The position numbers were made by a program, and so were the translations under genes. Positions 10,010-19,266 of a DNA stretch of 64,000 bases are shown here, piece after piece; position 1 is the first letter of the stretch; each line of letters begins with the position of its first letter. Source of the DNA: Slackia piriformis YIT 12062 (lineage in GTDB: Bacteria; Actinomycetota; Coriobacteriia; Coriobacteriales; Eggerthellaceae); NCBI RefSeq assembly GCF_000296445.1, contig NZ_JH815198.1, positions 436,501 through 500,500 of the forward strand. Reading direction: 5' to 3'. The notes below the pieces were generated by a model. It made no database searches. It was not told the DNA's origin and worked only from the letters and a program-made list of their open reading frames with translations.

Positions 10010-10318
10010 GTGGCTAATCAGAAGATTCGCATCCGCCTGAAGGGCTATGATCATGAGATCGTGGATCAGTCCACCAAGCTCATCGTCGACACCGCCCAGA
10101 AGACCGGTGCTAAGGTTTCCGGACCTATCCCCCTGCCCACCGAGCGCAATCTGTATTGCGTCGTGCGCGGACCCCACGTGAACAAGGATTCTCGTGAGCA
10201 GTTCGAGATGCGTACGCATAAGCGCCTGATCGACATCTTGGAGCCGACCCCCAACACGGTTGATTCGCTCATGCGTCTCGACCTTCCTGCGGGCGTCGAC
10301 ATCGAGATCAAGCTGTAA
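10010..10318 (+). CDS. rpsJ: 30S ribosomal protein S10
   Basis: A 102-residue head protein that also serves transcription antitermination with NusB in other bacteria. I chose GTG at 10010 because GGAGGA sits at 9997-10002 and the product then begins [16 protein letters not shown], the usual length. An ATG at 9995 is inside the ribosome-binding region. The conserved [14 protein letters not shown] loop is present. rplC begins 15 nt downstream. Confidence 0.96.
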   Translation: MANQKIRIRLKGYDHEIVDQSTKLIVDTAQKTGAKVSGPIPLPTERNLYCVVRGPHVNKDSREQFEMRTHKRLIDILEPTPNTVDSLMRLDLPAGVDIEIKL

Positions 10319-10333
10319 GGAGTGTGTGACAAC

Positions 10334-10969
10334 ATGATCAACGCTATCTACGGCAAGAAAATCGGCATGACCCAGCTCTTCGACGAGAACGACCGCGTGG
10401 TTCCTGTCACCGTTATCGTTGCCGAGCCTAACAAGGTCTGCCAGGTTAAGACCGCTGCTACCGACGGTTACGAGGCTGTTCAGCTCGGCTTCGGCGCTGT
10501 AAAGCAGTACAAGAGCGGCGACTACAAGATCAACAAGCCCATGGCTGGCCATTTTGCCAAGCAGGGCACTGAGCCTACCCGCTATCTGCGTGAGGTCCGC
10601 ATCGAGAACGCTGGCGAGTACAAGGTTGGCGATCTTCAGACCGTCGAGGCATTCGCCGAGGTCAAGAAGGTCGACGTTACCGGTATCTCCAAAGGTAAGG
10701 GCTTCCAGGGCGTTATCAAGCGTCACGGCTTTGGTGGCGGCCCCGGCGGACACGGTGCACACTTCCATCGTGCTCCCGGCTCCATCGGTCAGTGCGCAAC
10801 TCCGTCTCGCGTCTTCAAGGGCGTTCGCATGCCGGGCCATATGGGCTGCGACACTGTGACCGTCAAGAACCTTGAGGTCGTGCGCATCGACGCCGAGCAG
10901 AACCTGATTCTTGTCAAGGGTTCTGTGCCGGGCGGCAAGAACGGCATCGTCCGCGTTCGCATGGCTTAA
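10334..10969 (+). CDS. rplC: 50S ribosomal protein L3
   Basis: A 211-residue large-subunit assembly initiator that reaches toward the peptidyl-transferase centre. It starts [18 protein letters not shown]. The conserved central loop is [31 protein letters not shown]. The start at 10334 uses AAGGAG at 10317-10322; the GTG at 10322 overlaps that site and is rejected. Confidence 0.97.
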   Translation: MINAIYGKKIGMTQLFDENDRVVPVTVIVAEPNKVCQVKTAATDGYEAVQLGFGAVKQYKSGDYKINKPMAGHFAKQGTEPTRYLREVRIENAGEYKVGDLQTVEAFAEVKKVDVTGISKGKGFQGVIKRHGFGGGPGGHGAHFHRAPGSIGQCATPSRVFKGVRMPGHMGCDTVTVKNLEVVRIDAEQNLILVKGSVPGGKNGIVRVRMA

Positions 10970-10997
10970 GACCTACTTGTTATAGGAGATCACCATA

Positions 10998-11621
10998 ATG
11001 GCAAAGATTGAAATCAAAGATGCCAGCGGCAAGAAGGTCAATGAGGCCAACTTGAACGCCGCTGTGTTCGGCATCGAGCCGAACGTGCATGTGATGCACA
11101 CGGTCGTTCGTGCCTATCGCGCTGCCATGCGTCAGGGCACTCACGACACCAAGACCCGCGGCGAAGTCCGCGGCGGCGGCAAGAAGCCGTGGCGCCAGAA
11201 GGGCACCGGCCGTGCTCGTCAGGGTACGATTCGTGCTCCTCATTGGGTCGGCGGCGGCACCGTCTTCGGTCCGCATCCCCGCAGCTATGCCTTCCGCGTG
11301 AATCGCAAAGAGGTCAAGCTCGCTATGCGTTCCGCTCTGTCCGCCAAGCTCGCCGACGAGCAGCTGATCGTGGTCGACGGCTTCAACTTCGAGAAGCCCT
11401 CCACCAAGCAGGCTGCTGCGGCTCTGAAGGCACTGGGTTGCGATCGTCGTACCACCATCGTTGTGGCGGACGACGACGTGAACACCTACCTGTCTTTCCG
11501 CAACATCGAGCGCGTCAACATCATTCCTGTCTCCGAGGCCAACACCATGGAGCTCGTTGACAACAAGGTTCTGGTTCTGACCGCTGCCGCTCTGGAACGC
11601 CTTGAGGAGGTGCTCGCATAA
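10998..11621 (+). CDS. rplD: 50S ribosomal protein L4
   Basis: A 207-residue protein lining the peptide exit tunnel. The extended loop KKPWRQKGTGRARQGTIRAP is intact. In Escherichia coli L4 represses its own S10 operon; no equivalent leader is recognisable here because the promoter lies far upstream of rpsL. The stop codon overlaps the rplW ATG by one base. Confidence 0.97.
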   Translation: MAKIEIKDASGKKVNEANLNAAVFGIEPNVHVMHTVVRAYRAAMRQGTHDTKTRGEVRGGGKKPWRQKGTGRARQGTIRAPHWVGGGTVFGPHPRSYAFRVNRKEVKLAMRSALSAKLADEQLIVVDGFNFEKPSTKQAAAALKALGCDRRTTIVVADDDVNTYLSFRNIERVNIIPVSEANTMELVDNKVLVLTAAALERLEEVLA

Positions 11622-11902
11622 TGAAGGATCCCCGCGAGGTTATCATTCGCCCGGTTATCACCGAGCATAGCTATGACATGATGGCTAAGAACACCTTTAC
11701 GTTCGAGGTGGCCAAAGACGCCAACAAGATCGAGATCGCCCAGGCTGTTGAGGCAATCTTCGATGTCAAGGTCGTCAAGGTGAACACCCTCATCGTTAAG
11801 CCGAAGCCTAAGCGCGTGCGCTACCAGCTTGGTCACACTCGCTCCTGGAAGAAGGCCATGGTCACCCTCAAAGAGGGCGACACCATCGAGCTCTTCGGCT
11901 AA
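11621..11902 (+). CDS. rplW: 50S ribosomal protein L23
   Basis: A 93-residue protein at the tunnel exit that docks signal recognition particle and trigger factor. It starts MKDPREVIIRPVITEHSYDMM, and the loop VKPKPKRVRYQLGHTRSWKKA is typical. It is the last gene of this ribosomal block. In most bacteria rplB follows directly, but here a strong terminator does. Confidence 0.96.
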   Translation: MKDPREVIIRPVITEHSYDMMAKNTFTFEVAKDANKIEIAQAVEAIFDVKVVKVNTLIVKPKPKRVRYQLGHTRSWKKAMVTLKEGDTIELFG

Positions 11903-11920
11903 GCGTCACCACGCTGCCAT

Positions 11921-11985
11921 GGCGGAAGAGCGTACGCTCTTCCGCCTTCTAAGCCCTGAGGCAATCAGCCTCAGGGCTTTTCTTT
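11921..11985 (+). terminator. Double terminator after rplW
   Basis: First hairpin: 11921-11932 pairs perfectly with 11935-11946 (12 bp). Second: AGCCCTGAGGC (11952-11962) pairs with 11968-11978 and is followed by a T-rich tract. It ends the ribosomal operon. Confidence 0.93.
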
Positions 11986-11986
11986 T

Positions 11987-12376
11987 ACTTCGTATCAGAG
12001 GAGGGGGGCGTGTTTTCTTGGCAAAGCGCGGTGCGTTTCGCCATCATCTAAGGCACTGGATGACGATGTCTTTCGATAATGCCTGGTCGTTCATCCTGCA
12101 AAACACGCCGCTAACCGTAAATACGGGTAGAAAATGTTACAAAAACTTAACCGAGGAGAATCGCTCGTGTGATTCGAGGTATTCTAGTACGACATGAAAA
12201 AATGAATCATGCACTCATATCGGTACCGTTTTTGCTGGCATATGTGCCGCTCACCGTAGTTGAATGGCGCATATGCTATGGCATTTCATGCGGATCGGTA
12301 GAATTCGTTGCCATAGCACTTTTTGCTCGGGCGTGAAACGTGTCGAGCTTAAGAGAAATTGTCGAAAGGGAGGACA
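11987..12376. other. Intergenic region before the ABC importer
   Basis: I see no gene in these 390 nt. It is AT-richer than its surroundings. GGTAGAAT at 12297-12304 resembles the -10 elements of this window and would give a leader of about 65 nt. No -35 at good spacing is visible. Confidence 0.4.
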
Positions 12377-13966
12377 ATGGAAAACAAGTTTGCTCTTGAC
12401 CGCCGTACTTTCGTGGCGGGTAGCGCCGTGGCGGCTGCTACGCTTGGTCTCGGTATGTACGGTTGCGGCGGCGGCAGCGAAGAGGCTCCTGCTGACGGCG
12501 AGGGCGCAGCTGTCGAAGGCGGCGCTCTGACTGGCGCATGCGCTTACACCAGCACCAACTGCAACCCCATTGGTAACAGCTCTGCTCTTATGCTCGCTGC
12601 GACCTGGCATGTCTTCGAAGGCCTCTATGACCTCGACTTGCATACCTACAAAACCTACAACGCTCTTGCTGCCGATGAGCCCGTCAAGGTTTCTGACACC
12701 GAGTACGAAGTGACCCTGCGCGAGGGCGCCAAGTTCTCTGACGGCACCGACGTCACCGCTGCCGACGTTGTCAATGCGTTCGAGATGAACATGGCCGACG
12801 CCACCTATGGCGCATTCCTCGAGTTCATCGAGTCTGTTGCCGCTAAGGATGACACCACCGTCACCTTCACGCTGAAGTATCCCTTCGAGGCTCTGCTCAA
12901 GGGCCGCCTGAGCGTCGTCAAGGTCTTCCCGGCCGCCTCTACCGAGGACGACCTCAAGACCATGCCCATCGGTTCTGGCCCGTGGAAGTACGTCACCATC
13001 AACGGCGATGACGGCGGCACCATCGAGTTCGCTCCCAACGAGAATTACAACGGCTCCATGAAGGCTACCGCCGACACCATGTCCTGGAACATCCTGCTCG
13101 ACGACACCGCTCGTACCACCGCTCTGCAGGAAGCTTCCGTCCAGGTTATGGAGAACGTGCCCGATGCCAACGCCGAGCAGCTTTCCGCAGCCGGCGCAAC
13201 CGTCGAGTACATCCCTGGCTTCAACCAGCCGTTCTTGATGTTCAACACGAAGAAGGCTCCGTTCGACGACGCTCGCGTCCGTCAGGCGTTCTTCTATGCC
13301 ATCGACGTGGAGAAGCTCATCTCCAATCAGATGGCCGGCCATGCAGATGTCGTCACCGGCTTCCTGCCCAAGTCTCATGAGAACTACCATGAGGCTTCCG
13401 TGGTCTACACCTACGATCCCGAGAAGGCCAAGGCTTTGCTCGCCGAGGCTGGCGTGGAGAACCTCGAGTTCACCATGGTCACCAACAACAACTGGGTTAA
13501 GGGCCTTGCCGCTCAGATCCAGAACGACCTTGCTGCCGTCGGCATCACGATGACCAACGCAGAGCAGAAGATCAACTGGTCCGAGTACGCCGCTCCCGAA
13601 GACGGTGCAACCCTCGCATACGACGTCATGCTCACCCCGGGCGACCCGACCTGCTTCGGCAATGACCCCGACCTGCTCATGAGCTGGTGGTACGGCGATA
13701 ACATCTGGACTCAGGGCCGTTCTTGCTGGAAGGGCACCGAAGAGTGGACCCAGCTGCAGGAGCTTATGCAGGAGGCTCGCGAGGCTACTGGTGAGGACCA
13801 GCAGAGCCTCTGGAACCAGTGCTTCGACATCCTTGCCGAGCAGGTTCCGCTGTACCCGCTGTTCCACCGCCAGGTTGCCACCGGCTACCAGGAGACCATG
13901 ATCGAAGGCTTCAAGCCCATCGCAACCACCGGTCTGGTCTTCCTCGGCGCAAGCGCCAAGGCCTAG
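12377..13966 (+). CDS. ABC transporter substrate-binding protein, family 5 (Tat lipoprotein)
   Basis: A 529-residue extracytoplasmic binding protein of the Dpp/Opp type. The signal region carries a twin-arginine motif (DRRTFVAGS) and a lipobox ending at Cys in MYGCGGG, so it should be exported folded and lipid-anchored. The family 5 body follows, with features such as EVTLREGAKFSDGTDVTAADVV and VRQAFFYAIDVEKLI. AAAGGGAGG precedes ATG 12377. It is the binding component for the permease and ATPase genes at 15300-19112. Relatives bind peptides, but some Dpp-like systems import sialic acid, and the downstream nan genes make that attractive. The ligand is not readable from sequence. Confidence 0.92.
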   Translation: MENKFALDRRTFVAGSAVAAATLGLGMYGCGGGSEEAPADGEGAAVEGGALTGACAYTSTNCNPIGNSSALMLAATWHVFEGLYDLDLHTYKTYNALAADEPVKVSDTEYEVTLREGAKFSDGTDVTAADVVNAFEMNMADATYGAFLEFIESVAAKDDTTVTFTLKYPFEALLKGRLSVVKVFPAASTEDDLKTMPIGSGPWKYVTINGDDGGTIEFAPNENYNGSMKATADTMSWNILLDDTARTTALQEASVQVMENVPDANAEQLSAAGATVEYIPGFNQPFLMFNTKKAPFDDARVRQAFFYAIDVEKLISNQMAGHADVVTGFLPKSHENYHEASVVYTYDPEKAKALLAEAGVENLEFTMVTNNNWVKGLAAQIQNDLAAVGITMTNAEQKINWSEYAAPEDGATLAYDVMLTPGDPTCFGNDPDLLMSWWYGDNIWTQGRSCWKGTEEWTQLQELMQEAREATGEDQQSLWNQCFDILAEQVPLYPLFHRQVATGYQETMIEGFKPIATTGLVFLGASAKA

Positions 13967-14010
13967 TTTCTCGCCTTACGCGTCGGGTATTGCACGTTTG
14001 TGCTTTACGA

Positions 14011-14041
14011 AGGCCCGCCCCATTCGTGGGGCGGGCCTTTT
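14011..14041 (+). terminator. Terminator after the binding-protein gene
   Basis: AGGCCCGCCCC (14011-14021) pairs with GGGGCGGGCCT (14028-14038) around a 6-nt loop; four T follow. It probably lowers expression of the downstream genes relative to the binding protein. Confidence 0.9.
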
Positions 14042-14165
14042 CTCTGCGAAGAACGGTTTTTGTCGGCGAGGAGCGTGTGCGTCTGTCCGCTTCGTCGGCG
14101 GAAGTCCGATTACACTCGATTGGCGCTTGCACGAGGAGCGCCGCCTCACAAAGAAGGGAGCCGCC

Positions 14166-15086
14166 ATGGGGGCGTCGAACAAGCCGCTTTTTTCCATCAT
14201 GGGTGATTCCATAAGCACGTATGCCGGATGCAACCCCGAAGGCTACGATGTGTTTTACGAAGGGGAGCGCAAGGCGGCTACGGGCGTGTGCAGCGTATCC
14301 GATACGTGGTGGGCGCGCATAATCGATCTTCTTGGCGGTCGGCTTCTTTCGAACGCTTCGTTTTCCGGGAGCATGGTCGAAGGAGCGGGCTTTCCTGCGG
14401 GGGACAGCCAGGAGCGCGTCGAGGCGTTGGGCGGCAATGGTCTTGCCCCCGATACAATCGTGGTGTTCATGGGAATCAATGACTACGGATGGGGAGGAGC
14501 AAAAGCCCAGGCTGCCGCTGGTGCACGGGCGGTTCCCGCGCAATCACGCAGGGAAGAGTCCGAGCGTCGCGTTGCCGGACGTGCAGAGAAAGGGGCTATC
14601 GAGGGCTTCGCGAAGGCGTATTCTTCTATGCTTTCGCGTATTCGCGAACGCTATCCCGAGGCCGACGTCTGGTGTTGCACGCTTTGTCCTGGGCGCGTTG
14701 CGGGGAAAAACGTCCCGACGTTTGCATGGAAACTTCGGGGTGTGCCGCTCGAGTCGTATAACGATGCCATCCGATCGGCTGCCGCGGAGCACGGATGCGC
14801 CCTGGTCGATTTCGCCGCATACGGTCTTGATTACGATGCGATAGACGGCACCCATCCTACGAAGGCGGGTATGAAGCAGCTCGCCGCGATGGCTGTCGGC
14901 TCTATGGCGTCCCAGCGCGGATTTGCCTCGCGCGAGGCGGCATTGCTCGAGGATGCTTACAAAGGCTTCTCCCTGCGTTCGCGCAATTGGTGCGAGAAAA
15001 ATGACTGCATAGACTGCGCTTATGCCAAGGCCACAGGAAACGCATGGTATCTCGTGTGCGAGAACGAAGAGGGGAGCGGCTTCTAG
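14166..15086 (+). CDS. SGNH/GDSL-family hydrolase
   Basis: A 306-residue protein without signal peptide or membrane helix, so probably cytosolic. Block I is FSIMGDSISTYAG with the nucleophilic Ser. The block III region is VVFMGINDYGWG and block V is IDGTHPTKAGMKQLA with the catalytic Asp and His. A Cys-rich tail (WCEKNDCIDCAYAK, then WYLVC) is unusual and may bind metal. Family members are esterases or lipases, including acetylesterases of carbohydrates. Its place between the binding protein and permease genes of an importer that precedes nan genes suggests removal of O-acetyl groups from imported sugar, but this is inference. The start at 14166 follows AAGGGAG. Confidence 0.75.
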   Translation: MGASNKPLFSIMGDSISTYAGCNPEGYDVFYEGERKAATGVCSVSDTWWARIIDLLGGRLLSNASFSGSMVEGAGFPAGDSQERVEALGGNGLAPDTIVVFMGINDYGWGGAKAQAAAGARAVPAQSRREESERRVAGRAEKGAIEGFAKAYSSMLSRIRERYPEADVWCCTLCPGRVAGKNVPTFAWKLRGVPLESYNDAIRSAAAEHGCALVDFAAYGLDYDAIDGTHPTKAGMKQLAAMAVGSMASQRGFASREAALLEDAYKGFSLRSRNWCEKNDCIDCAYAKATGNAWYLVCENEEGSGF

Positions 15087-15171
15087 GAGACCGGGTAAAA
15101 GAGTTAGGTCGACGGGGCGTTCTCGAACCTGTGGAAATAGCCTGTTCACGCTTGCATCTTTATCAAATTTT

Positions 15172-15199
15172 TTGAACTTTTAACAACTTCGTATAAAAT
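15172..15199 (+). promoter_or_regulatory. Probable promoter of the permease operon (TTGAAC-16-TAAAAT)
   Basis: TTGAAC at 15172-15177 and TAAAAT at 15194-15199 stand in an AT-rich island, 101 nt upstream of the permease start. Confidence 0.6.
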
Positions 15200-15299
15200 A
15201 ATTCGGTTACGTATTTTCAAGGTTGCTCGGCCCGCGTTCCTCCGCTCGGACCGAGCTACCTTGGCGCACGGTAAGTCTAACGAAAGAAAGGGGGTCGAG

Positions 15300-16256
15300 G
15301 TGAGCAATTTGCTGCGTCTGATCGGACGGCGCTTGATCGCGCTTCCCATCATGATTATCGGCGTTACTATCCTCGTATTCTTCCTCATGGCTCTTTCGCC
15401 CATCGACCAGGCATATTCGGTCTTGGGTGAAAATGCTTCCGAGGCTCAGGTACAGCAGTACCGTGAAGAGCACGGTCTGAACGATCCCGTACTTGTCCAG
15501 TATGGCAACTTCATGGTCGGCCTGGTTCAGGGCGACCTTGGCACCTATGGCGCGAACAGCGCTTCGGTTGCCGATCGTATTGCATCCGCTTTGCCCGTCA
15601 CGCTTCAGCTGACGTTTATGGGCCTTATTATCGCGGTCGTGCTTGCGGTCATCCTGGGCGTGATTTCCGCACTGTATCGAGATCGATGGCCCGACCAGGT
15701 CATCCGCATCTTCTCCATTGCGTTTATCGCCACGCCTTCCTTCTGGTTGGCCGTCTTGTTGATCCTGCTGTTCTCCTCCATGCTGCAGCTTCTGCCTGCT
15801 TCGGGCCCGCTGCCGTCTTTCACCTCCGATCCCGGCGGATGGATGGCTCGTATGGCCATGCCCGCGTTCGCTCTCGCCGTTCCCGTTATCGGTCAGCTTA
15901 CGCGCGTTATCCGTACCTCTATGGTCGAGGAGCTTGACAAAGACTACGTTCGCACAGCTCTTGGCGCCGGCATTCCGAAGGGCATTGTCGTCGCGCGCAA
16001 CGTCTTGCGCAACGCGCTCATCACGCCGGTTACCGTTTTGGGTCTTCGTATCGGATACCTGATCGGCGGCGCCGTCGTTATCGAGGTCATCTTCAACCTT
16101 CCCGGCATGGGCATGGCCATCATCTCCGGCATCCAGTCCAACTACACCATGCTGGTGCAGGGTGTAGTTCTGTGCGTGGCCTTTACGTTCATCATCATCA
16201 ACATCATCGTGGATATGCTCTATATCCTGATCGATCCGCGAATCAGGACGGTGTAG
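15300..16256 (+). CDS. Dpp/Opp-type ABC transporter permease (DppB-like)
   Basis: A 318-residue inner-membrane protein with about six helices. It starts SNLLRLIGRRLIALPIMIIG and has the long extracytoplasmic loop typical of DppB/OppB (SPIDQAYSVLGENASEAQVQQYREEHGLNDP). The EAA-type coupling segment is LDKDYVRTALGAGIPKGIVVARNVLRN. GTG at 15300 is preferred because AAGGGGG lies just before it; a TTG at 15261 lacks a site. It forms the channel with the permease half of the next protein, which begins 4 nt downstream. Confidence 0.92.
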   Translation: MSNLLRLIGRRLIALPIMIIGVTILVFFLMALSPIDQAYSVLGENASEAQVQQYREEHGLNDPVLVQYGNFMVGLVQGDLGTYGANSASVADRIASALPVTLQLTFMGLIIAVVLAVILGVISALYRDRWPDQVIRIFSIAFIATPSFWLAVLLILLFSSMLQLLPASGPLPSFTSDPGGWMARMAMPAFALAVPVIGQLTRVIRTSMVEELDKDYVRTALGAGIPKGIVVARNVLRNALITPVTVLGLRIGYLIGGAVVIEVIFNLPGMGMAIISGIQSNYTMLVQGVVLCVAFTFIIINIIVDMLYILIDPRIRTV

Positions 16257-16260
16257 CGGT

Positions 16261-18279
16261 ATGGCTCAACTTAGGAAAAACCTCACGGAGAAAATGGAAT
16301 CGAACCCGGGCAAGGTGCACTTCCGCCGCTGGAAGGCCATGAGCATCGGCGCTCGCATTTCCTTGATTGTCCTTACCCTTATCGTGCTCATCGCGGCGCT
16401 TGCGAACTTTATCGCGCCCCACGATCCGTTGGAAATCTTCACGGCTCGTCAGGCTCCCGATGCCGAGTTCATCTTCGGCACCGACGATAAGGGCCGCGAC
16501 GTCTTGTCCCGCATGATGTACGGCGCACGCTATTCGCTCGTCATCGGCTTGGGCGCGACCGCCTTCGCTTTGGTATGCGGCTCCATTATCGGCGCTCTTG
16601 CCGCTGTTTCGCGCAAATGGGTCTCTGAAGTCATCATGCGCGTCCTCGACGTCGTTATGTCCTTTCCCGGCATCGCGCTGGCTGCAACCTTCGTCGTCGT
16701 GTTCGGCACCAACATCCCGTCGCTCATCTTCGCGATCGGCTTTTTGTACATTCCCCAGATCGCCCGCATCGTTCGTGCGAACATCGTGAGCGAATACAAC
16801 CAGGATTACGTCCGTGCCGTCGTGGTTTCCGGCGCCCGCGCTCCCTGGATTTTGATGAAGCATGTCGTGCGCAACTGCATCGCGCCCGTCATGGTCTTCA
16901 CCATCGTCCTTGTCGCTGACGCCATCGTTTTCGAGGCATCCCTCGCCTTCATCAGCGCGGGCATTCCCGAGCCTACGCCTACGTGGGGCAATATTCTCGC
17001 CGACGCGCGCGGCGGCGTTTTGTCCGGTCGCTGGTGGCAGGCGCTGTTCCCGGGTCTTGCCATCATGATTACGGTTTTGTGCCTGAACATTCTTTCCGAG
17101 GGCATGACCGACGCCATGGCAGCTGCCCCTAAGGCCGCCATCAAGCCGAGCGATTCCAACCTCAACAGCGACCGCGAGGCTGACAAGCTCGTCGCCAACC
17201 CCGTTCTGGCATATGAGGCCCAGGCCGAGTCTTTGGCGCAGCGCCTTGCCGCTCTGAAGGAAGTCGAGAACAAGCGCACCGACCGCTTCGAGGCGCACAC
17301 CGATGCGGAGCCCATCCTCGAGGTCAAGAACCTCTGCATCAAGTTCCCGCGCCACGGAGACGTCAACGTCGTCGACAACGTGAGCTTCAAGGTCCGCCCC
17401 CATCAGACCATGGGCCTGGTCGGCGAGTCCGGCTGCGGCAAGTCCATCACGTCGCTGACCATCATGGGCCTGCTCGACCCCAAGGCCGAGGTTTCCGGCG
17501 AGATCATCTACGACGGCAAGAACCTGCTCTCCATGACGGAGAAGGAGAAGAACACGCTGCGCGGCCGCGAGATCGCCATGATCTATCAGGACGCTTTGTC
17601 TTCCCTGAACCCGTCCATGCTCATCCGCGCTCAGATGAAACAGCTCACCAAGCGCGGCGGCACCCGCACCGCAGAGGAACTCCTCGAGCTTGTAGGCCTC
17701 GATCCGAAGCGCACGCTCGACTCCTATCCTCATGAGCTTTCCGGCGGTCAGCGCCAGCGTGTTTTGATCGCTATGGCTCTCACGCGCGACCCGAAGGTCA
17801 TCATCGCCGACGAGCCCACCACCGCTCTCGACGTGACCGTTCAGAAGCAGGTCGTCGACTTGCTGAACAAGCTGCAGGCCGAGCTCGGCTTCGCCATGGT
17901 CTTCGTCAGCCACGACTTGGCTCTGGTTGCCGAGGTTGCGAACTCCATCACCGTCATGTACGCCGGCCAGATCGTGGAACAGGGTTCGGTTCACGACATC
18001 CTGACCAATCCCATCCACGAGTACACGCGCGGCCTGCTCGGTTCCGTTCTGTCCATCGAAGCGGGCAGCGGACGTTTGCATCAGGTTCCGGGATCGGTTC
18101 CCAGCCCCGCAGACTTCCCGAAGGGCGACCGCTTCACCCCGCGTTCCAGCCATCCCGATGCCGTTTCGGACGTTCGTCCGATTCTCAAGAAGGACGGCGA
18201 TTCGAATCACTGGTACGCCGAGCTGCCTGACGAAGAGATGGCGCGTCTCGGCCTGAAGCCGTATGGAGGTGAGCAGTAA
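16261..18279 (+). CDS. Fused ABC permease (DppC-like) and ATP-binding protein (DppD-like)
   Basis: One 672-residue polypeptide combines two subunits that are separate in classical Dpp systems. Residues 1-295 are a DppC-type permease: first helix at 33-50, GTDDKGRDVLSRMMYGARYS, and coupling loop EYNQDYVRAVVVSGARAP. Residues about 296-350 are a charged linker with coiled-coil character. Residues 351-672 are an ATPase with Walker A GESGCGKS near 386, signature LSGGQRQR near 493, Walker B VIIADEPTTALD near 513 and an oligopeptide-type C-terminal region. No frameshift or internal stop is present and the codon use is uniform, so the fusion looks genuine. It overlaps the next gene by one base. Comparable permease-ATPase fusions are annotated in other actinobacterial importers. 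Confidence 0.93.
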   Translation: MAQLRKNLTEKMESNPGKVHFRRWKAMSIGARISLIVLTLIVLIAALANFIAPHDPLEIFTARQAPDAEFIFGTDDKGRDVLSRMMYGARYSLVIGLGATAFALVCGSIIGALAAVSRKWVSEVIMRVLDVVMSFPGIALAATFVVVFGTNIPSLIFAIGFLYIPQIARIVRANIVSEYNQDYVRAVVVSGARAPWILMKHVVRNCIAPVMVFTIVLVADAIVFEASLAFISAGIPEPTPTWGNILADARGGVLSGRWWQALFPGLAIMITVLCLNILSEGMTDAMAAAPKAAIKPSDSNLNSDREADKLVANPVLAYEAQAESLAQRLAALKEVENKRTDRFEAHTDAEPILEVKNLCIKFPRHGDVNVVDNVSFKVRPHQTMGLVGESGCGKSITSLTIMGLLDPKAEVSGEIIYDGKNLLSMTEKEKNTLRGREIAMIYQDALSSLNPSMLIRAQMKQLTKRGGTRTAEELLELVGLDPKRTLDSYPHELSGGQRQRVLIAMALTRDPKVIIADEPTTALDVTVQKQVVDLLNKLQAELGFAMVFVSHDLALVAEVANSITVMYAGQIVEQGSVHDILTNPIHEYTRGLLGSVLSIEAGSGRLHQVPGSVPSPADFPKGDRFTPRSSHPDAVSDVRPILKKDGDSNHWYAELPDEEMARLGLKPYGGEQ

Positions 18280-19112
18280 TGACCGAAACCAAAGCAGCGG
18301 CAGGCGAGCAGACCCCCATCATCTTCCTGGACGATATCCACGTTGTTTTCAAGACCCGTACCGGTTCCATTCTGCATCCGAACAAGGTGCATGCCGTCAA
18401 CGGGCTCACGCTGAAGCTCATGCCCGGCGAGACCATCGGCATCGTAGGCGAATCCGGCTGCGGCAAGTCCACGACGGCGAACGTCATGTGCGGCCTGCAG
18501 GCACCGACCTCCGGTCACGTGTATTTCAAGGGCATCGACGTGACCAAGCGCACCGCCGATCAGCGCAAGACCATCGGCCGCGTCATCTCCGTTGTCTTCC
18601 AGGACCCTGCGACGGCGCTTAACGCGCGCATGTCCGTTCATGACCAGCTTATGGACCCCATGAACGTTCACAAGGTCGGCACGAAGCAGGAGCGCGAGGC
18701 TCGCGTGAAGGAGCTGATTGAGATGGTCGGTCTGCCCAACTCCGTGTTGGGCGCGCTTCCCGGGCAGCTTTCCGGCGGTCAGCGCCAGCGCGTTGCAATC
18801 GCCCGCGCTCTTTCCCTGAAGCCCGACGCGATCATCGCTGATGAGCCCACCAGCGCCCTTGACGTTTCGGTTCGTGCGCAGATCCTCAATCTGCTGTCCG
18901 ACCTGAAGAAGGAGCTCGGTCTGTCCATGGTGTTCATCAGCCACGACATCCAGACCGTGCGCTATATTTCCGATCGCATCATCGTTATGAACGGTGGCCA
19001 GGCGGTCGAACAGGGCAAGGCGTCCGAGGTTTTCGAGAACCCCAAAGACGACTACACCCGTCTGCTTCTCGGTGCGGCTCCCTCGCTGCTCCATCCCGAT
19101 CTTGGCAAATAG
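18279..19112 (+). CDS. Dpp/Opp-type ABC transporter ATP-binding protein (DppF-like)
   Basis: A 277-residue cytoplasmic ATPase that pairs with the ATPase half of the preceding fusion. Walker A is GESGCGKST, the signature LSGGQRQRVAIARAL and Walker B AIIADEPTSALD. It ends soon after LLLGAAPSLLHPDLGK and lacks the long C-terminal extension that carries the iron-sulfur or zinc motif in some DppD/DppF proteins. Its start overlaps the previous stop as TAATG. A terminator follows 38 nt downstream. Confidence 0.93.
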   Translation: MTETKAAAGEQTPIIFLDDIHVVFKTRTGSILHPNKVHAVNGLTLKLMPGETIGIVGESGCGKSTTANVMCGLQAPTSGHVYFKGIDVTKRTADQRKTIGRVISVVFQDPATALNARMSVHDQLMDPMNVHKVGTKQEREARVKELIEMVGLPNSVLGALPGQLSGGQRQRVAIARALSLKPDAIIADEPTSALDVSVRAQILNLLSDLKKELGLSMVFISHDIQTVRYISDRIIVMNGGQAVEQGKASEVFENPKDDYTRLLLGAAPSLLHPDLGK

Positions 19113-19150
19113 CCCTGTATCGTCTCGCTTCGAAGCTTTCGAACGAATCA

Positions 19151-19176
19151 AGGCCCGCTTTCCAGCGGGCCTTTTT
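19151..19176 (+). terminator. Terminator of the ABC importer operon
   Basis: AGGCCCGCT (19151-19159) pairs with AGCGGGCCT (19164-19172) around TTCC, followed by a T run. Confidence 0.92.
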
Positions 19177-19197
19177 ATGCGACCTTTTCGAGCGTTC

Positions 19198-19226
19198 TTG
19201 ACGATAGGGGTAGGGGGGCATATAGT
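19198..19226 (+). promoter_or_regulatory. Promoter of the nan genes (TTGACG-17-TATAGT)
   Basis: A near-consensus -35 TTGACG and -10 TATAGT separated by exactly 17 nt, 40 nt upstream of nanA. It gives the catabolic genes transcription independent of the importer. No clear operator palindrome is seen. Confidence 0.8.
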
Positions 19227-19266
19227 CTTGCTGTTTATGGAAACCGAAGAGTAGAGGTAATCACTC

